A DNA stretch of 64,000 bases from assembly GCF_000300005.1 (NCBI RefSeq), contig NC_018691.1, positions 3,534,001 to 3,598,000 on the forward strand, written 5' to 3'. The notes beneath the pieces are model-generated. The model saw nothing but the letters and a program-made list of their open reading frames with translations. It did no database searches and had not been told where the DNA came from. The position numbers and the translations under genes were made by a program. The DNA is from Alloalcanivorax dieselolei B5. Lineage in GTDB: Bacteria > Pseudomonadota > Gammaproteobacteria > Pseudomonadales > Alcanivoracaceae. Positions 8,776 through 18,254 of this stretch are shown piece after piece; position 1 is the first letter of the stretch; each line of letters opens with the position of its first letter.

Positions 8776-9084
8776 CTATGCCTTAAGCCCCAACACCCTT
8801 GTTAACATCGATATAAAAACACCTAAAACTATGCCCAAAACAACGATAGTTGCTCGCCATACTACCACTTTCCGCCTCCCCCTCCTTCTTTCCGATTGGA
8901 GACTAGCGACATACTCAGCGGCCATGTCAGCGCCATTCTCACGAACATATATCTCACCGGAAGGCCTATAGATTTTAAAATATCTCACCTCCAACTCAGC
9001 CTTTGAGGACTTCTGCCAGTCCCAAAAATTCGAGAATCTGACCTTAGGAAAGGTCTTTATATACAGGCCTTCCGATTGGCACAT
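8776..9084 (-). CDS. Hypothetical protein with C-terminal membrane anchor
   Basis: 102 residues. The N-terminal 70 residues are soluble-looking and end in an Arg-rich patch (SERRRGRRK). A single hydrophobic helix follows (about 74-95: VVVWRATIVVLGIVLGVFIS). No family recognised. It lies 21 bp upstream of the 8455-8754 gene on the same strand, suggesting a two-gene unit. Its promoter side faces an IS5-like element 42 bp away. Confidence 0.45.
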   Translation of the reverse strand: MCQSEGLYIKTFPKVRFSNFWDWQKSSKAELEVRYFKIYRPSGEIYVRENGADMAAEYVASLQSERRRGRRKVVVWRATIVVLGIVLGVFISMLTRVLGLKA

Positions 9085-9126
9085 ACAATAAACAAAACCT
9101 TCTGAGCTCCTTTTCCTGAATGCTTA

Positions 9127-10277
9127 GGAACCTCTGAATAACGCCGTTTCATTGCCTGCGAGATCAGATCAGGGCCAAGTACACGGACATTTCATCCGTA
9201 AGTCGGTCTTGATGGCTCATTTTCCCGCCCGATTGCCGCTATTTGGCGACAATCGGGCACACTTGCCCTATGACAGCAACATCTTCTTCACCCGAAGAAG
9301 GTTCGCAATACCCGCCATCACATAAAAGCGGTTTTCGTTTTTCGCCAGCCCTCGATACCGAACCTTGCCGTAACCGAACAGGCCTTTGAAGATTCGGAAC
9401 GGGTGCTCAACCTTGGCCCGCACGCTGGCTTTGAGCCTCTCGCTCTCCAGCCCGATGTCCGACATGATGCTGCGTCTGCCAGGGCGCTCCGCAATGAACC
9501 ACTGGGCATGGCGATCTTTATGTTCTTCCCGTTTCTGGATTCCGCAGTAACCCGCATCCGCCCAGATCCGCTTTTACTCACCGTGAAGTAATCTGTCCGC
9601 CATATTCAAGTCATGCTCGTTGGCGGCACTGGTGGCCAGCCTATGGATCAAACCTACCGTGTCATCAACACCAATGTGACACTTCATGCCAAAGTGCCAT
9701 TGGTTCCCCTTCTTCGTCTGGTGCATCTCCGGATCGCGCTGCTTGGCCTTGTTCTTTGTCGAGCTTGGCGCCTCGACAATGGTGGCGTCGATGATGCTCC
9801 CTTCACGAACAATCAGGCCATGCTGATCCAGCTTCCGGTTAATCTTCTTGAACAGCTTCTTACCGAGGCCATGACGCTCAAGAAGATGCCGGAAATTCAA
9901 AATGGTCGTCTCATCCGGCACCTGGGCAAGGCAAATACCCGCAAAGCGGCGCATCGACTCAATCTCATAAAGGGCATCCTCCATTGCCGGATCACTCAGG
10001 TTGTAGATCACCTGCATGATGTGAATCCGCAGCATCGCCGACAACGGATACGCCGGACGTCCCGTGCGATTTGAGGCATAATACTTGGCTATCGCTGTTT
10101 CCAGCGAGCTCCACGGTAACAACTTGTCCAACTTCTCCAGAAAGACCTCTCGCCGAGTCTTGCGCTTCTTCTGTTCGTACTCGGCTTCGGCAAACGTCAG
10201 TTGGCTCATCGTCTATTTACTGGGCTCGTGATCGGAACCACAATTATGCCAAAGTTAGAGCGTTTTTCAGAGATTCC
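9127..10277 (-). mobile_element. IS5-like insertion sequence (about 1.15 kb), transposase interrupted
   Basis: The imperfect terminal inverted repeats GGAACCTCTGAATAACGCC (9127-9145) and, reversed, GGAATCTCTGAAAAACGCT (10259-10277) match at 16 of 19 positions. The flanks carry the same four bases, CTTA, at 9123-9126 and 10278-10281, a short duplication in the IS5 size range. The single gene inside is an IS5-group transposase carrying one in-frame stop. Boundaries were set from the repeat alignment and could be off by a base or two. Confidence 0.75.
9268..10209 (-). pseudogene. IS5-family transposase broken by an in-frame TAA
   Basis: Read through, this is a 313-codon frame typical of IS5-group transposases: N-terminal [14 protein letters not shown], then [20 protein letters not shown], the DDE blocks [12 protein letters not shown] and [32 protein letters not shown], and the C-terminal VEHPFRIFKGLFGYGKVRYR. 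A TAA at 9574-9576, just after DRLLHGE and before the third catalytic block, splits it into 211 and about 101 residues in the same frame. It is a single nonsense change, not a frameshift, so the decay looks young. The first piece lacks the catalytic Glu region and should be inactive. Confidence 0.88.
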
Positions 10278-10400
10278 CTTACAAAGTATTTACGGCGGAT
10301 TCTAAAAAATTTTCTGGCGCCTCTCAACCTCCCACCATCATTTCCTAAAGAGGAACAAAATTCTATTTACAAAAAAATATCCTAAATAAAAGCATTTTTA

Positions 10401-10679
10401 TCACTCACTGAAAACCCCATAAAGAAAACCCAATAATGCACCAAGTGCCGGCACAAGAAAGACCACGACAAAATAGAACCTCCCAATCTCCTTCCTTGAT
10501 TTCTTCTTATATCCTGCCTCATATACATATGCCCCGAGAACAAACAGAAAAAGCGCCGGCCTAAAAATTTCAAAGTCTCGTCCCCCCTCCATCCATACCC
10601 ACCAAAAACCAGATAAGGCAGCCAGGCCAAAAACCATCAGAAGATTCAGAGTCAAAACAAAAGCACCAACCAATCTCAT
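10401..10679 (-). CDS. Small membrane protein, paralogue of the one at 5650-5946
   Basis: 92 residues, three hydrophobic segments (about 5-25, 39-56, 69-90). Aligns along its length with the 5650-5946 protein: WWVWMEGGR, ALFLFVLGAYVYEAGYKK, KEIGRFYFVVVF. The frame is intact and starts at ATG 10679. It lies 68 bp downstream of the chimeric SUKH/toxin gene on the same strand. Low GC compared with the core. Function unknown; candidate orphan immunity or accessory protein of the Rhs locus. Confidence 0.6.
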   Translation of the reverse strand: MRLVGAFVLTLNLLMVFGLAALSGFWWVWMEGGRDFEIFRPALFLFVLGAYVYEAGYKKKSRKEIGRFYFVVVFLVPALGALLGFLYGVFSE

Positions 10680-10747
10680 TTTCTACCGCCCCCAAAAAAA
10701 TAATAGACCCAAAACAAAACAGCATTAACCACACAACCCATCTGCAA

Positions 10748-11476
10748 TCATTTATCATAAGCCGACTGCATTAAATTTGTGTTTGGCTTCCCGGGATACA
10801 GAACGAACCCCCCACCAGCTCCACTAGAGAGGAGGCTATCGTATACTGTGTCGGCATTATTAAATATCGTTTGCACAACAGCCCCTCCCTGTAAAGCCTG
10901 CAATGAGGCAGAAGCAAGAGAAGTACTGTAAGATCCTATGTTGACCGGCAGCTCTCCTATTGCGTTTTTAGCCACAGTATAATCGGCCATCTCCGTAATA
11001 TTGGCAAATTTTGTCCTTGCCATGGCGCTACCAGCAGTTACAACATCAGGAATACGTCCAACCGGAACTCGCCCGCTGGCCAAGTCAAACATAAGGTTAC
11101 CACTCACCGCCGCCAGTTGGGCGTCCTGATTTCCGGGAAAGAGGATCTCCGCTCCTAGCTCAAAAGCACTCGAAGGCACACCACTTTCTTGATCCTTCAA
11201 CGCGCTAACAAAGTTTCTATAATTCAGCCCGAAATCAGTGGAATATTTCGCAACAGTTGCTGTTCCAAAGCTAATAGCACCTACACCGGCCACCTTACTT
11301 AGCAAGGTTGGCTCCGGCGCGCCCAGCATCACTCCTCCTCCGTTCGACACCCTTAGAAACTCTAAATAATCCTCGGGAAAATCAATCCCAATCCTATTTT
11401 CCAGTCTAGTTATCTTATCTTGAGAAGCGCCTTTTTCTTTTGTGAACTCGCTCCAAAGTGCACTGTATATGGTCAT
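10748..11476 (-). CDS. Chimeric ORF: SUKH (SMI1/KNR4) immunity N-terminus joined to a toxin-like tail
   Basis: 242 residues from the ATG at 11476. Residues about 1-45 read as the start of a SUKH immunity domain (KITRLENRIGIDFPEDYLEF, then LRVSNGG). After the NGG the composition changes to Ala/Gly/Ser-rich sequence with no SUKH core (Trp and Ile strands absent), ending in GAGGGFVLYPGKPNTNLMQS, a style of ending I associate with C-terminal regions of Rhs or haemagglutinin-type exoproteins. The likely origin is recombination that replaced the 3' part of an immunity gene with the 3' end of an older toxin gene. It starts 8 bp after an orphan toxin-tip remnant, the normal position of an immunity gene. 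Whether it is expressed is unknown. Confidence 0.6.
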   Translation of the reverse strand: MTIYSALWSEFTKEKGASQDKITRLENRIGIDFPEDYLEFLRVSNGGGVMLGAPEPTLLSKVAGVGAISFGTATVAKYSTDFGLNYRNFVSALKDQESGVPSSAFELGAEILFPGNQDAQLAAVSGNLMFDLASGRVPVGRIPDVVTAGSAMARTKFANITEMADYTVAKNAIGELPVNIGSYSTSLASASLQALQGGAVVQTIFNNADTVYDSLLSSGAGGGFVLYPGKPNTNLMQSAYDK

Positions 11477-11484
11477 ATTCCAGA

Positions 11485-11661
11485 TCAACCTCCAACGTCT
11501 TTCTGAAGCTTACTCCACCAGGGAGTAACCTGCTTCCGATGCAGCCCTCTATCTATGATCATCTTATTATTCACGTCCACAGGAGAACCGCCGAACTTGA
11601 CTGGCTGAATCTCAAAAGTGCCATTCGGGTCAAGTCTTACCTTTTGCCCCTCGTCCCCACC
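11485..11661 (-). pseudogene. Orphan C-terminal toxin tip (nuclease-like remnant)
   Basis: A 58-codon frame without its own start, following a TGA, reads GGDEGQKVRLDPNGTFEIQ and then PVDVNNKMIIDRGLHRKQVT, ends PWW and a short tail, and stops at 11485. The D-x-N-N-K-M-I-I-D-R-x-L-H-R-x-Q-V-T-P-W-W pattern is typical of the last part of nuclease domains at the ends of Rhs or CdiA toxins. An SUKH-type immunity start follows eight bases later, the usual toxin-then-immunity order. It is a displaced tip from an earlier version of the Rhs locus, too short to act alone, and could serve as a recombination donor. Confidence 0.65.
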
Positions 11662-11885
11662 TCACAAAGAGCAAAAAGCAAGACGTGGCCCCAAACTTGC
11701 GGAGGGCAAGCTTCCTAAAAGAATCAGGTCATTCAGTCGTAACATCCTTCTTTGTAGCAGTACATACACAAACCACATAGAGACTGCCATATCCGTGGCA
11801 ATGCATCCCACCGTTCAGGATCATCTAAACCACGCTCTAATACTATAACCAGAACCGGCCCAATCCCTCGAATAGCCAGGATGAT
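11662..11885. other. Gap between immunity gene and orphan toxin tip
   Basis: 224 bp with no intact gene. On the minus strand a short open stretch reads LDDPERWDALPRIWQSLC and stops near 11731. It has protein-like composition and might be the tail of a lost immunity gene, but it has no start and I recognise no family. Confidence 0.3.
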
Positions 11886-12371
11886 CTATACCTTTAGATC
11901 TTCTTGGTACTCGGACAAAATTCTTTCATCTATAAAATCCAATCGAGATTTCAGCATATCCCCATTCTTCTTGGTTGCAGGAACGTTGACAGGCACAAGT
12001 TCCGCGACTGAATTTCCTTTTTGTGCTGCCTCTACCCATTCAAGCATTGCACCAATGTAACCATCCAGAGCCGTAGCCGGATTTGGGCATTCCTCCACAG
12101 TTAAGTAAGTCGCAGGTAAGTCACCAACAATCACCCATATCCATTCATCCACGTCTTCTCTGCCTGGGATGATTTGAAATAGAAAAACGGCGACGATTCC
12201 TGAATAGAGCATCCCAACATAGGACTCCGTAATCCCCAAGCACCAATCATAAAACTCCAGATACTCCCTTGCCTCACGATACATCGATTTATTCTCATCA
12301 GTATCATTACGCTGCATCAATAGGTAATCAGACCATTTCTCTACTTTTGACAAGTCTGGTGAGTTATTCAT
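11886..12371 (-). CDS. Predicted immunity protein for the Rhs HNH toxin
   Basis: 161 residues. I take the ATG at 12371, which overlaps the toxin stop by one base (TAATG), rather than the in-frame start 24 bp upstream. The protein is acidic (many D/E), with a hydrophobic stretch (about 44-60: YVGMLYSGIVAVFLFQII) and the block DEWIWVIVGDLPATYL followed by NPATALDGYIGAMLEWVEAA. I do not recognise a named Imm family with certainty. Acidic charge, size and one-base overlap with a nuclease toxin make immunity the natural reading: it would bind and block the HNH tip encoded just upstream. Not a membrane protein by my reading. Confidence 0.7.
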   Translation of the reverse strand: MNNSPDLSKVEKWSDYLLMQRNDTDENKSMYREAREYLEFYDWCLGITESYVGMLYSGIVAVFLFQIIPGREDVDEWIWVIVGDLPATYLTVEECPNPATALDGYIGAMLEWVEAAQKGNSVAELVPVNVPATKKNGDMLKSRLDFIDERILSEYQEDLKV

Positions 12372-15300
12372 TATCTTTTCCGTCGTTTGGACCACCTTGA
12401 AAAATCGCCGGCGTCTCGATGGCGCTGCATGTGCTCACTACGTGGGCGCGGCTTAACATTAGTAACATGATCCGGGCCACCATCTGCTAGCGGAATTTCG
12501 TGAGAAACATCCTGGTTTCGACCAGTTCTCGCATCCTTTGGCCAAGGCTGCCCCATTTGCTGCTCCCAGTCCTTTCTTAATTTTGGATTGGTTGTATATC
12601 TTTCTTTATTAATCCAACTGAAAGCACCCTCTGCAACCTCATCTGCGCCACCTCCAACTATATCAAAGTTAGCAGCCCCTTTCCTTCCCCCTTGTATTAG
12701 CGTTGCTGCCCCGCCTGGAACGTAAGGAAGAGCAGCAGCGGCAGTATCTACAATGATGCCACCACCATCCAATAGAGCACCAAGGTAATTTCCATTAAAC
12801 AGATTGTCCGTAAACGATGTGATTCCTAAACCGATATTAGCAATGTCCCACACCGTCTCTAATGGGATTTCACCGGTAGGATCCGTCTTATTAATAGGAT
12901 CTGAGCCAACATACGAGTAAAGATTGAGCCCACCCTCATATCCAATCGTATCCGGCTGCAGGAACCGCCCCAGCGTCGGTGAGTAAACCCGGCTCTTGTA
13001 GTGATACAGCCCCGCCTCTCTGAGCACGATCTGACCGGTATAGCCAAATCGGGGGCCATTCTCTTCCGTGAAGACGCTGGATTCACCGTAAGGGCCATAC
13101 GGGTACAGGTCGGCATAACCGCAGTCGTCGGATATCCCCACCACGCTGCCCAGGCGGTCGGCGTGAAACCATTCGGGGAAGTCACAAACGCCCCCCAGAC
13201 AGGTCACCAGTGGATTATCATAGCCTTCACCGTGGGCATAGGTGTTCAGCAAGGCCCCCTGCCCGTCCCATTCCGCGATCAGATCCGGGCCGTCGTAGAG
13301 AAAGCGGCGGCTCTGATCGTCACTGTTGATTTCCCGCAGTTGCCCCAAAGGTCCGTAGACCAGTTCAATCTTGGACGTGGTTCCCGCATTGATCGACGCC
13401 AGTTGATTGTCCGGGGTATAGAGATAAGTGGCACCGGCCGCTTTCTTGACGTTACCGCGGGCGTCGTATTCCACGCCCTGAGACACCTGCTGGTTCAGGC
13501 CGTTGTACTGGAAGGTTTCGGTACCGGACGCCCCTGGCCCCGGCCATTCATAGGCGGGGTTGGACAGGGTTTCCTTCTGTAGTTGCCCAAGACGGTAGTA
13601 GCTGAAGGATTGAGCAACGTTGTTATCGGCTTCGGCGAAGCCGCCCTGCTCCAGAAACGACAGGTTACCGGCAGTGTTGTATTCAAAGCCGGTGTAGATG
13701 CCGTTCTTCCGGGTGATCTCGCGGCGGCGATTTAGCCCGTCGTGATCAATGCCCACCAGTTCCGAGCTGGCTGAGCGTACCGAAGTCAGGTTCGAAGCCG
13801 CGTCATACAGGAAATCAAAGGCATCGGCGCCACTGATGGCCATGCGGGTGCGGTTGCCCGCCGGGTCATAGGCGTAATTGACACTGCCGATCCAGTCCGA
13901 AGTGGCGGTCAGCCGCCCCAGTCCGTCATAGGTATAGGTGATCTTGCGGCTGGTGTCGTTGGCGAAATAGGCCTCGGTCACATCGCCCAGGTGGTTATAC
14001 GCATAGCGAACATTGAAGCCCGAATCCGAGGAATAGGACTTGGCGATACGCCGCCCAAGGGCATCGTACTGATAGGTAACAGTGGAGCCGTCCCGGCGCC
14101 GCTCGGTAACCACTTGCCCCAAGGCGTCATAGGTGTAGGCGATATAGTCCGAGGCATTGGTTTGCCCGGGCTGATTCGGACCGGGGAAGGTGATCCGGGC
14201 CAGCCGTCCGAAACCATCCCGCTTATAGACGGACCGGTTACCCGCCGCGTCACGGATTGAGGTGGTTTCGTTGTTTTTATTGTAGGTGTAGCGCACATAT
14301 TCCTGTTCCACTCCGGACACGGAAACGCCACGGCGCTCGGCGACCAGGTTCCCCGCTGCGTCGTACTGATATCGGGAGACCTGGTCACTGACCACGGAAG
14401 ATACGGAAGCCACACAGGCGTTGCCGCCGGCAGAGGTGGTGCGCAGGGCCTTGCACTGCAGCCGCCCGGCATTGTCATGGCTGTAGTCGGTGTTGCCGTT
14501 AAACCCCTCTTCGGAGATCAGATCACCGGCACCGTTATAGGAGAACGTGGCGGCCATCAGGGCACTGAATCCGTTACCGTCAGCCGAGGCCATCTCCAAA
14601 CGGTGTTCCAATAACCAGCCGTCCGCGTTGTACTGATACTGTTGCGCACTCCGGCTACCCGAGGCGTTGGCCGGCCCCACCTCCAAGAGAACCCGCCCTT
14701 CCGCATCGTATTGGTAGTAGGAAGTGTCGCCGCTACCGGCCAACGGACCGTCCTCGGTGAGGCGGTTGCCGTGGTAGTCGTAGGTGAATTGGCGTTTACT
14801 GCTGACGCCACCGCCACTGACGGTCACCGCGGTCAGGTTCAGATTTTTCCAGAACCCGGCGCCACCGTCGTATTCATAGGTCGTGACCCGGGACTGACCG
14901 CTACCGACGGTTTCCGTCTTCTTGATCACGCGATAGATCGGCGGTAGGGGGGAAACCGATTTGGTGCCACTGTCATAGCCGGTGGCGGACCGGGCAGCGT
15001 ATTGATGGGTCACCCGGGGGCGAGTGCCGGAGGCATCCGCGGGGGCGGTGATTGTCACCACGCCACCATGGGCGTTGGCGTAGGTGTAGTTGGTCCTGGC
15101 ACCTTTAGCGTTCTCGGTCCAGGTGGGTTTATTGCAGATCTTCCGGTTGGCGTCCGTGCAACTGGCGGGATAGGCCGCCGTCTCGGTCAGCGTGTCCCCT
15201 CCGGCGCCCGGTCTGGGCAGCGTTTCCACCTTGGTGACGTTACTGCGGGCATCATAGGTAAAGCGCTTTTGATTCCCCTCGGGAGAAACGATACCGGTCA

Positions 15301-16516
15301 GGCGATCATGCTCATCGTAGCTGTACTCGGTGGTATTGCCCCGCTGATCCGTTTGGGACACCGGGCGCTTCTTGTCCTCGAACACCATGGACACCGTCGC
15401 GCCAGAGGGGTCCGTCTCCGTCGAGGTGCCGCCTGAAAAGGCATAGGACCAGGCTCGGGATTCGCCGTCGGAAACGCGGGCGACTTTGTCACCGGAATAC
15501 GCAATGCTCCATAACGAAGGGGCATTCTGACCGGCCGCTTTGACCGCGGTTATGCGATTCCGTCCATCGTACGTATAGCTCCGGCGGACATTATCCACCG
15601 TGTAGTGCACAAGGGTGGGTGCATCCAGGCTATAGGTATACTTTACTTCCCCATCCCACAAAGGACGCCCCTGAGGGGAACACTGGGCGGTCATGTAGCA
15701 ATTGCTGCCCTGCCCCCAGTTATAGACATGAGCACGGGTAATTAGAACGGCACGGGAGCCTCCTGGAACACAGATCCCGGGATCAGAGGGGTCACATGTG
15801 TACTGGAAAAACAGTTCAAAGCCACGTGTGCTGGTAACTCTTTTCAGGCGTCGAAAGCCAAAACCGTAGGGGTTATCGGTATCGGCCCGGGTAAAATGGT
15901 CATACTCAAAGTGGAGGGTTTCCCCATTGGGCTTGGTGATACTGGCAAGATAGCCACAATCCGTTTCACCGCAGGCAATCAATCCCCACGCCATGACATG
16001 GAGCTCTTTCACCTTTTCAAAGCGGTATTCCGTGCCGTCCTTAAGCGTATAGATCGCCACTCGTTCTTCATTGGACCCGGTTCCCCCAATCGTCCTGAGC
16101 GTGACCCCCGGATCCTTTTGCGACACGTAGTAGTGGTCCGACTGTTTGTCCAGAATGTCGCTGACAAACCCCTGGGTCACCACCGCGACGTCTTTGCCTT
16201 CGTATTCTCCGATGGAGATCTTGATATCGAAGTTATGGGAGGTGCCGTAGCCAAACGGCCCCTTGTAATCCATGAACTCACTATTGAACTGGCGCTTCAG
16301 GTTCAGGCGGCCATCGTCCCCGCCGATGCCGGCATCCTCGCTCTGGTAAACAAAGGCGCCGGTCCGCAAGTCCACGCCTTTATCGTTCAGCGTGTAAATG
16401 GAAGGCGGGAAACCGGGAATATCGGCCAATGAGTAGCCCGGCATCGAACCCAGACCAATAAACACCGCCAGAACGCCGAGCAGGCCACGTAACGGATTTT
16501 TTTGAGAGCATTTCAT
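12371..16516 (-). CDS. Sec-exported YD/Rhs-repeat toxin with C-terminal HNH nuclease
   Basis: 1381 residues. Residues 1-31 are a Sec signal peptide ([20 protein letters not shown], cleavage near SLA-D). Then comes an N-terminal domain (about 40-300), then many YD repeats (Y-x-Y-D-x-x-G-R/N pattern, for example [14 protein letters not shown]), forming the encapsulating Rhs shell up to about residue 1200. The Rhs core signature is present ([27 protein letters not shown], then [15 protein letters not shown]). The last 166 residues are the variable tip, ending in an HNH-type motif: [27 protein letters not shown]. It lacks PAAR and VgrG-type N-termini, so type VI delivery is not indicated; Sec export then release or surface display is more likely. 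An overlapping immunity gene follows; a secreted Gly-rich YD protein precedes it by 33 bp. Confidence 0.88.
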   Translation of the reverse strand: MKCSQKNPLRGLLGVLAVFIGLGSMPGYSLADIPGFPPSIYTLNDKGVDLRTGAFVYQSEDAGIGGDDGRLNLKRQFNSEFMDYKGPFGYGTSHNFDIKISIGEYEGKDVAVVTQGFVSDILDKQSDHYYVSQKDPGVTLRTIGGTGSNEERVAIYTLKDGTEYRFEKVKELHVMAWGLIACGETDCGYLASITKPNGETLHFEYDHFTRADTDNPYGFGFRRLKRVTSTRGFELFFQYTCDPSDPGICVPGGSRAVLITRAHVYNWGQGSNCYMTAQCSPQGRPLWDGEVKYTYSLDAPTLVHYTVDNVRRSYTYDGRNRITAVKAAGQNAPSLWSIAYSGDKVARVSDGESRAWSYAFSGGTSTETDPSGATVSMVFEDKKRPVSQTDQRGNTTEYSYDEHDRLTGIVSPEGNQKRFTYDARSNVTKVETLPRPGAGGDTLTETAAYPASCTDANRKICNKPTWTENAKGARTNYTYANAHGGVVTITAPADASGTRPRVTHQYAARSATGYDSGTKSVSPLPPIYRVIKKTETVGSGQSRVTTYEYDGGAGFWKNLNLTAVTVSGGGVSSKRQFTYDYHGNRLTEDGPLAGSGDTSYYQYDAEGRVLLEVGPANASGSRSAQQYQYNADGWLLEHRLEMASADGNGFSALMAATFSYNGAGDLISEEGFNGNTDYSHDNAGRLQCKALRTTSAGGNACVASVSSVVSDQVSRYQYDAAGNLVAERRGVSVSGVEQEYVRYTYNKNNETTSIRDAAGNRSVYKRDGFGRLARITFPGPNQPGQTNASDYIAYTYDALGQVVTERRRDGSTVTYQYDALGRRIAKSYSSDSGFNVRYAYNHLGDVTEAYFANDTSRKITYTYDGLGRLTATSDWIGSVNYAYDPAGNRTRMAISGADAFDFLYDAASNLTSVRSASSELVGIDHDGLNRRREITRKNGIYTGFEYNTAGNLSFLEQGGFAEADNNVAQSFSYYRLGQLQKETLSNPAYEWPGPGASGTETFQYNGLNQQVSQGVEYDARGNVKKAAGATYLYTPDNQLASINAGTTSKIELVYGPLGQLREINSDDQSRRFLYDGPDLIAEWDGQGALLNTYAHGEGYDNPLVTCLGGVCDFPEWFHADRLGSVVGISDDCGYADLYPYGPYGESSVFTEENGPRFGYTGQIVLREAGLYHYKSRVYSPTLGRFLQPDTIGYEGGLNLYSYVGSDPINKTDPTGEIPLETVWDIANIGLGITSFTDNLFNGNYLGALLDGGGIIVDTAAAALPYVPGGAATLIQGGRKGAANFDIVGGGADEVAEGAFSWINKERYTTNPKLRKDWEQQMGQPWPKDARTGRNQDVSHEIPLADGGPDHVTNVKPRPRSEHMQRHRDAGDFSRWSKRRKR

Positions 16517-16549
16517 ATCGAATCCCTTTGCAGTACTGTCCTTAGCGTC

Positions 16550-17545
16550 CTAGCGACGCGCCCCAACCAGTACCCCCCGGTTGGTGAGGGTGTAGTTGTT
16601 GCCGTTGGAGACCAGCGCCGCACCAGGTGCGCCGCCTGCTCCACCGGTTCGGCCATCCCAAGAGGTTTGCCCCCGGGCGCCAGCTTGACCTGCTCCACCA
16701 CCATTACCACCACGGCCATAAGGGGTGGGCTGCCTCCCTGTTTTTAGGGCGCTACTACCCAGCCCTCCACCACCAGACACCGTGCCGGCGCCGCCTGAGG
16801 TAGCGAAATTGACATTCTCCACGCCGCCACCGGCCCCATTGGGGAAGCCCCCACCACCAGCACCACCAAAGTGCGAGTTGTTCCAGGCGTCTGAAAAAGG
16901 TCGGTCGCCCCCCTTGGAACTCGCCCCCGAACCGCCACCACCACCGCCAGCCTTCACCTGGCCACCGCTCTCGATGATCAGCTTGATATCCGCCCGCAGA
17001 TTGATTGCCGCTCCCCCTTTTCCTCCACTAAGGGGGTTAGCATCTCTCATCACCGCATTGCCACCGGCACCTCCACCGCCATAGACCTTGCCCAACACCC
17101 TCAGCGTCAGTTCATTACCCAAACTCTTCGGCCAAGTACCAGTATCGATAGCAACACCGCCCGCCTTGGCACTTGCTGCTCCTCCCGTACCCATCACCGT
17201 GGCGGACGCCGGTACCGTGAATGTAATTCGGGCCTTCTGGGTGCCGTCGTAGCCGTTTTGATTGGCCAAGGCCCGTAAATTGATGGCAGGCCGGCCCACT
17301 TTGCCGGGGACGGTAATCGTGGCTTCGAAGACTTGCTCTTCAGGTTCATCGTCACCCTGCACGACGGCGACCTCAGTGCGATTACCCATCGCGTCATACT
17401 GATAAGTCACCTGGGTTCCGTTCTCATATTGGATGGCGGTGACGCGCCCCAAGGCGTCATAGGAATAGGTCGCCGCATTAACCAAACCACATAGCAACAC
17501 GGTCAGGCCCAAAAGCGTTTTTAAAAGTCGGATTGGTGTTTTCAT
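16550..17545 (-). CDS. Secreted Gly-rich protein with a single N-terminal YD repeat
   Basis: 331 residues from the ATG opening a good signal peptide (MKTPIRLLKTLLGLTVLLCG, cleavage near VNA-A); the frame is open to 17590. Right after the signal are two YD units (YSYDALGRVTAIQYENGTQV, then YQYDAMGNRTEV) almost identical to those of the Rhs protein downstream. Residues about 65-150 form a beta-rich domain, and residues about 150-331 are Gly-rich runs (GGGGAGG, GGGGGGSG, GGAGGGGFPNGAGGG) resembling Gly-rich tips of phage tail fibres. It ends 33 bp before the Rhs toxin start, same strand, so it is probably co-transcribed. Function unknown; surface binding or a delivery partner is a guess. Confidence 0.7.
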   Translation of the reverse strand: MKTPIRLLKTLLGLTVLLCGLVNAATYSYDALGRVTAIQYENGTQVTYQYDAMGNRTEVAVVQGDDEPEEQVFEATITVPGKVGRPAINLRALANQNGYDGTQKARITFTVPASATVMGTGGAASAKAGGVAIDTGTWPKSLGNELTLRVLGKVYGGGGAGGNAVMRDANPLSGGKGGAAINLRADIKLIIESGGQVKAGGGGGGSGASSKGGDRPFSDAWNNSHFGGAGGGGFPNGAGGGVENVNFATSGGAGTVSGGGGLGSSALKTGRQPTPYGRGGNGGGAGQAGARGQTSWDGRTGGAGGAPGAALVSNGNNYTLTNRGVLVGARR

Positions 17546-17825
17546 CCTTGCACCCGGCAGTCCTGAAAACCCCGATCTTATACGGCTCATGTTTCAATAT
17601 GTTGATCTGGGCACTGCGTATTTAAGCAATTACCAATATAGCAATCGTGGCTTTCTGCCCCCTACCGTGTTCCTTAATCAACGTGAAAATGGTATGCCCG
17701 ATAACACCGACCACACCTTAACGACCTTCATTCAGGTGGTTTAACACGAATCCAGATGAGCGATGCCCCCGAGACAACGGACCGGAACGCGTGAGGAAGA
17801 GGGGCTGATCTGACGAGTGTAAGGT
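17546..17825. other. Non-coding gap upstream of the Rhs operon
   Basis: 280 bp. The promoter of the Gly-rich YD gene and the Rhs toxin should lie here (minus strand, about 17560-17720, with AT-rich stretches near 17620-17650). No clear hexamers, RNA gene or repeat seen. Confidence 0.4.
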
Positions 17826-18170
17826 CTACTGAACTGGGGACTGCCGGCGCAGTTCGACAGGAAGGAGTCGCACTTTCACCGGAACCCCCAAAAGCGCTTC
17901 CGCTTCTTCTTTCATTGCTGCCTCATTCATGATTCCGCTTTCCGATCGAACAGTAAGAACCACCCCGCCCTGCTCTGCGTCGGTCGCCATACCCTGCAAT
18001 GCCGGAAAGAGCTGTCGCAGTGCCTCTTCATGAAGATCGATGACTTTTCTGAGTTCGACGGCATCGTGAACAGGGGCAATCTCATTAGACATTGTTCTAC
18101 CCACGGCGATCAGGATCGCAACCGTAGCGATGACAGCGCCTATTTTTAATAATGAAGAAGACGTTTTCAT
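17826..18170 (-). CDS. Stand-alone propeptide-like protein, paralogue of the protease prodomain next door
   Basis: 114 residues. An N-terminal hydrophobic segment (about 8-24: LKIGAVIATVAILIAVG) is a signal anchor or uncleaved signal. Residues 51-110 align with residues 140-200 of the neighbouring protease, that is the second half of its propeptide: LQG then TD, GGVVLT against GEVVLT, and LGVPVKVRLLPVELRRQ against LGVPVRVRVIPVPLERQ. No catalytic domain follows. It lies 84 bp downstream of the protease gene on the same strand. Propeptides of this protease type fold and inhibit their protease, so this looks like a dedicated inhibitor or chaperone acting in trans; that role is inference. I know of no named family for it. 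Confidence 0.7.
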   Translation of the reverse strand: MKTSSSLLKIGAVIATVAILIAVGRTMSNEIAPVHDAVELRKVIDLHEEALRQLFPALQGMATDAEQGGVVLTVRSESGIMNEAAMKEEAEALLGVPVKVRLLPVELRRQSPVQ

Positions 18171-18198
18171 TCAACCTTCACCGCATCTAAAATCGACG

Positions 18199-18243
18199 GC
18201 TCTCGGGGCTCCCAGCGTAAAAAAGCGCTGAGAACTCCGAGAG
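18199..18243. terminator. Hairpin between protease and propeptide-like gene
   Basis: CTCTCGG and CCGAGAG close an interrupted stem that also pairs CAGCG with CGCTG around an A-rich loop. No clean T-tract follows. It could attenuate transcription so the small protein is made at a different level from the protease, or stabilise the mRNA. Confidence 0.45.
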
Positions 18244-18254
18244 TAACACCCATT

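Noticed and set aside
16738..17091. Low-complexity GGN repeat as a separate repeat element
   Set aside because: It is the coding sequence of the Gly-rich domain in an intact frame.
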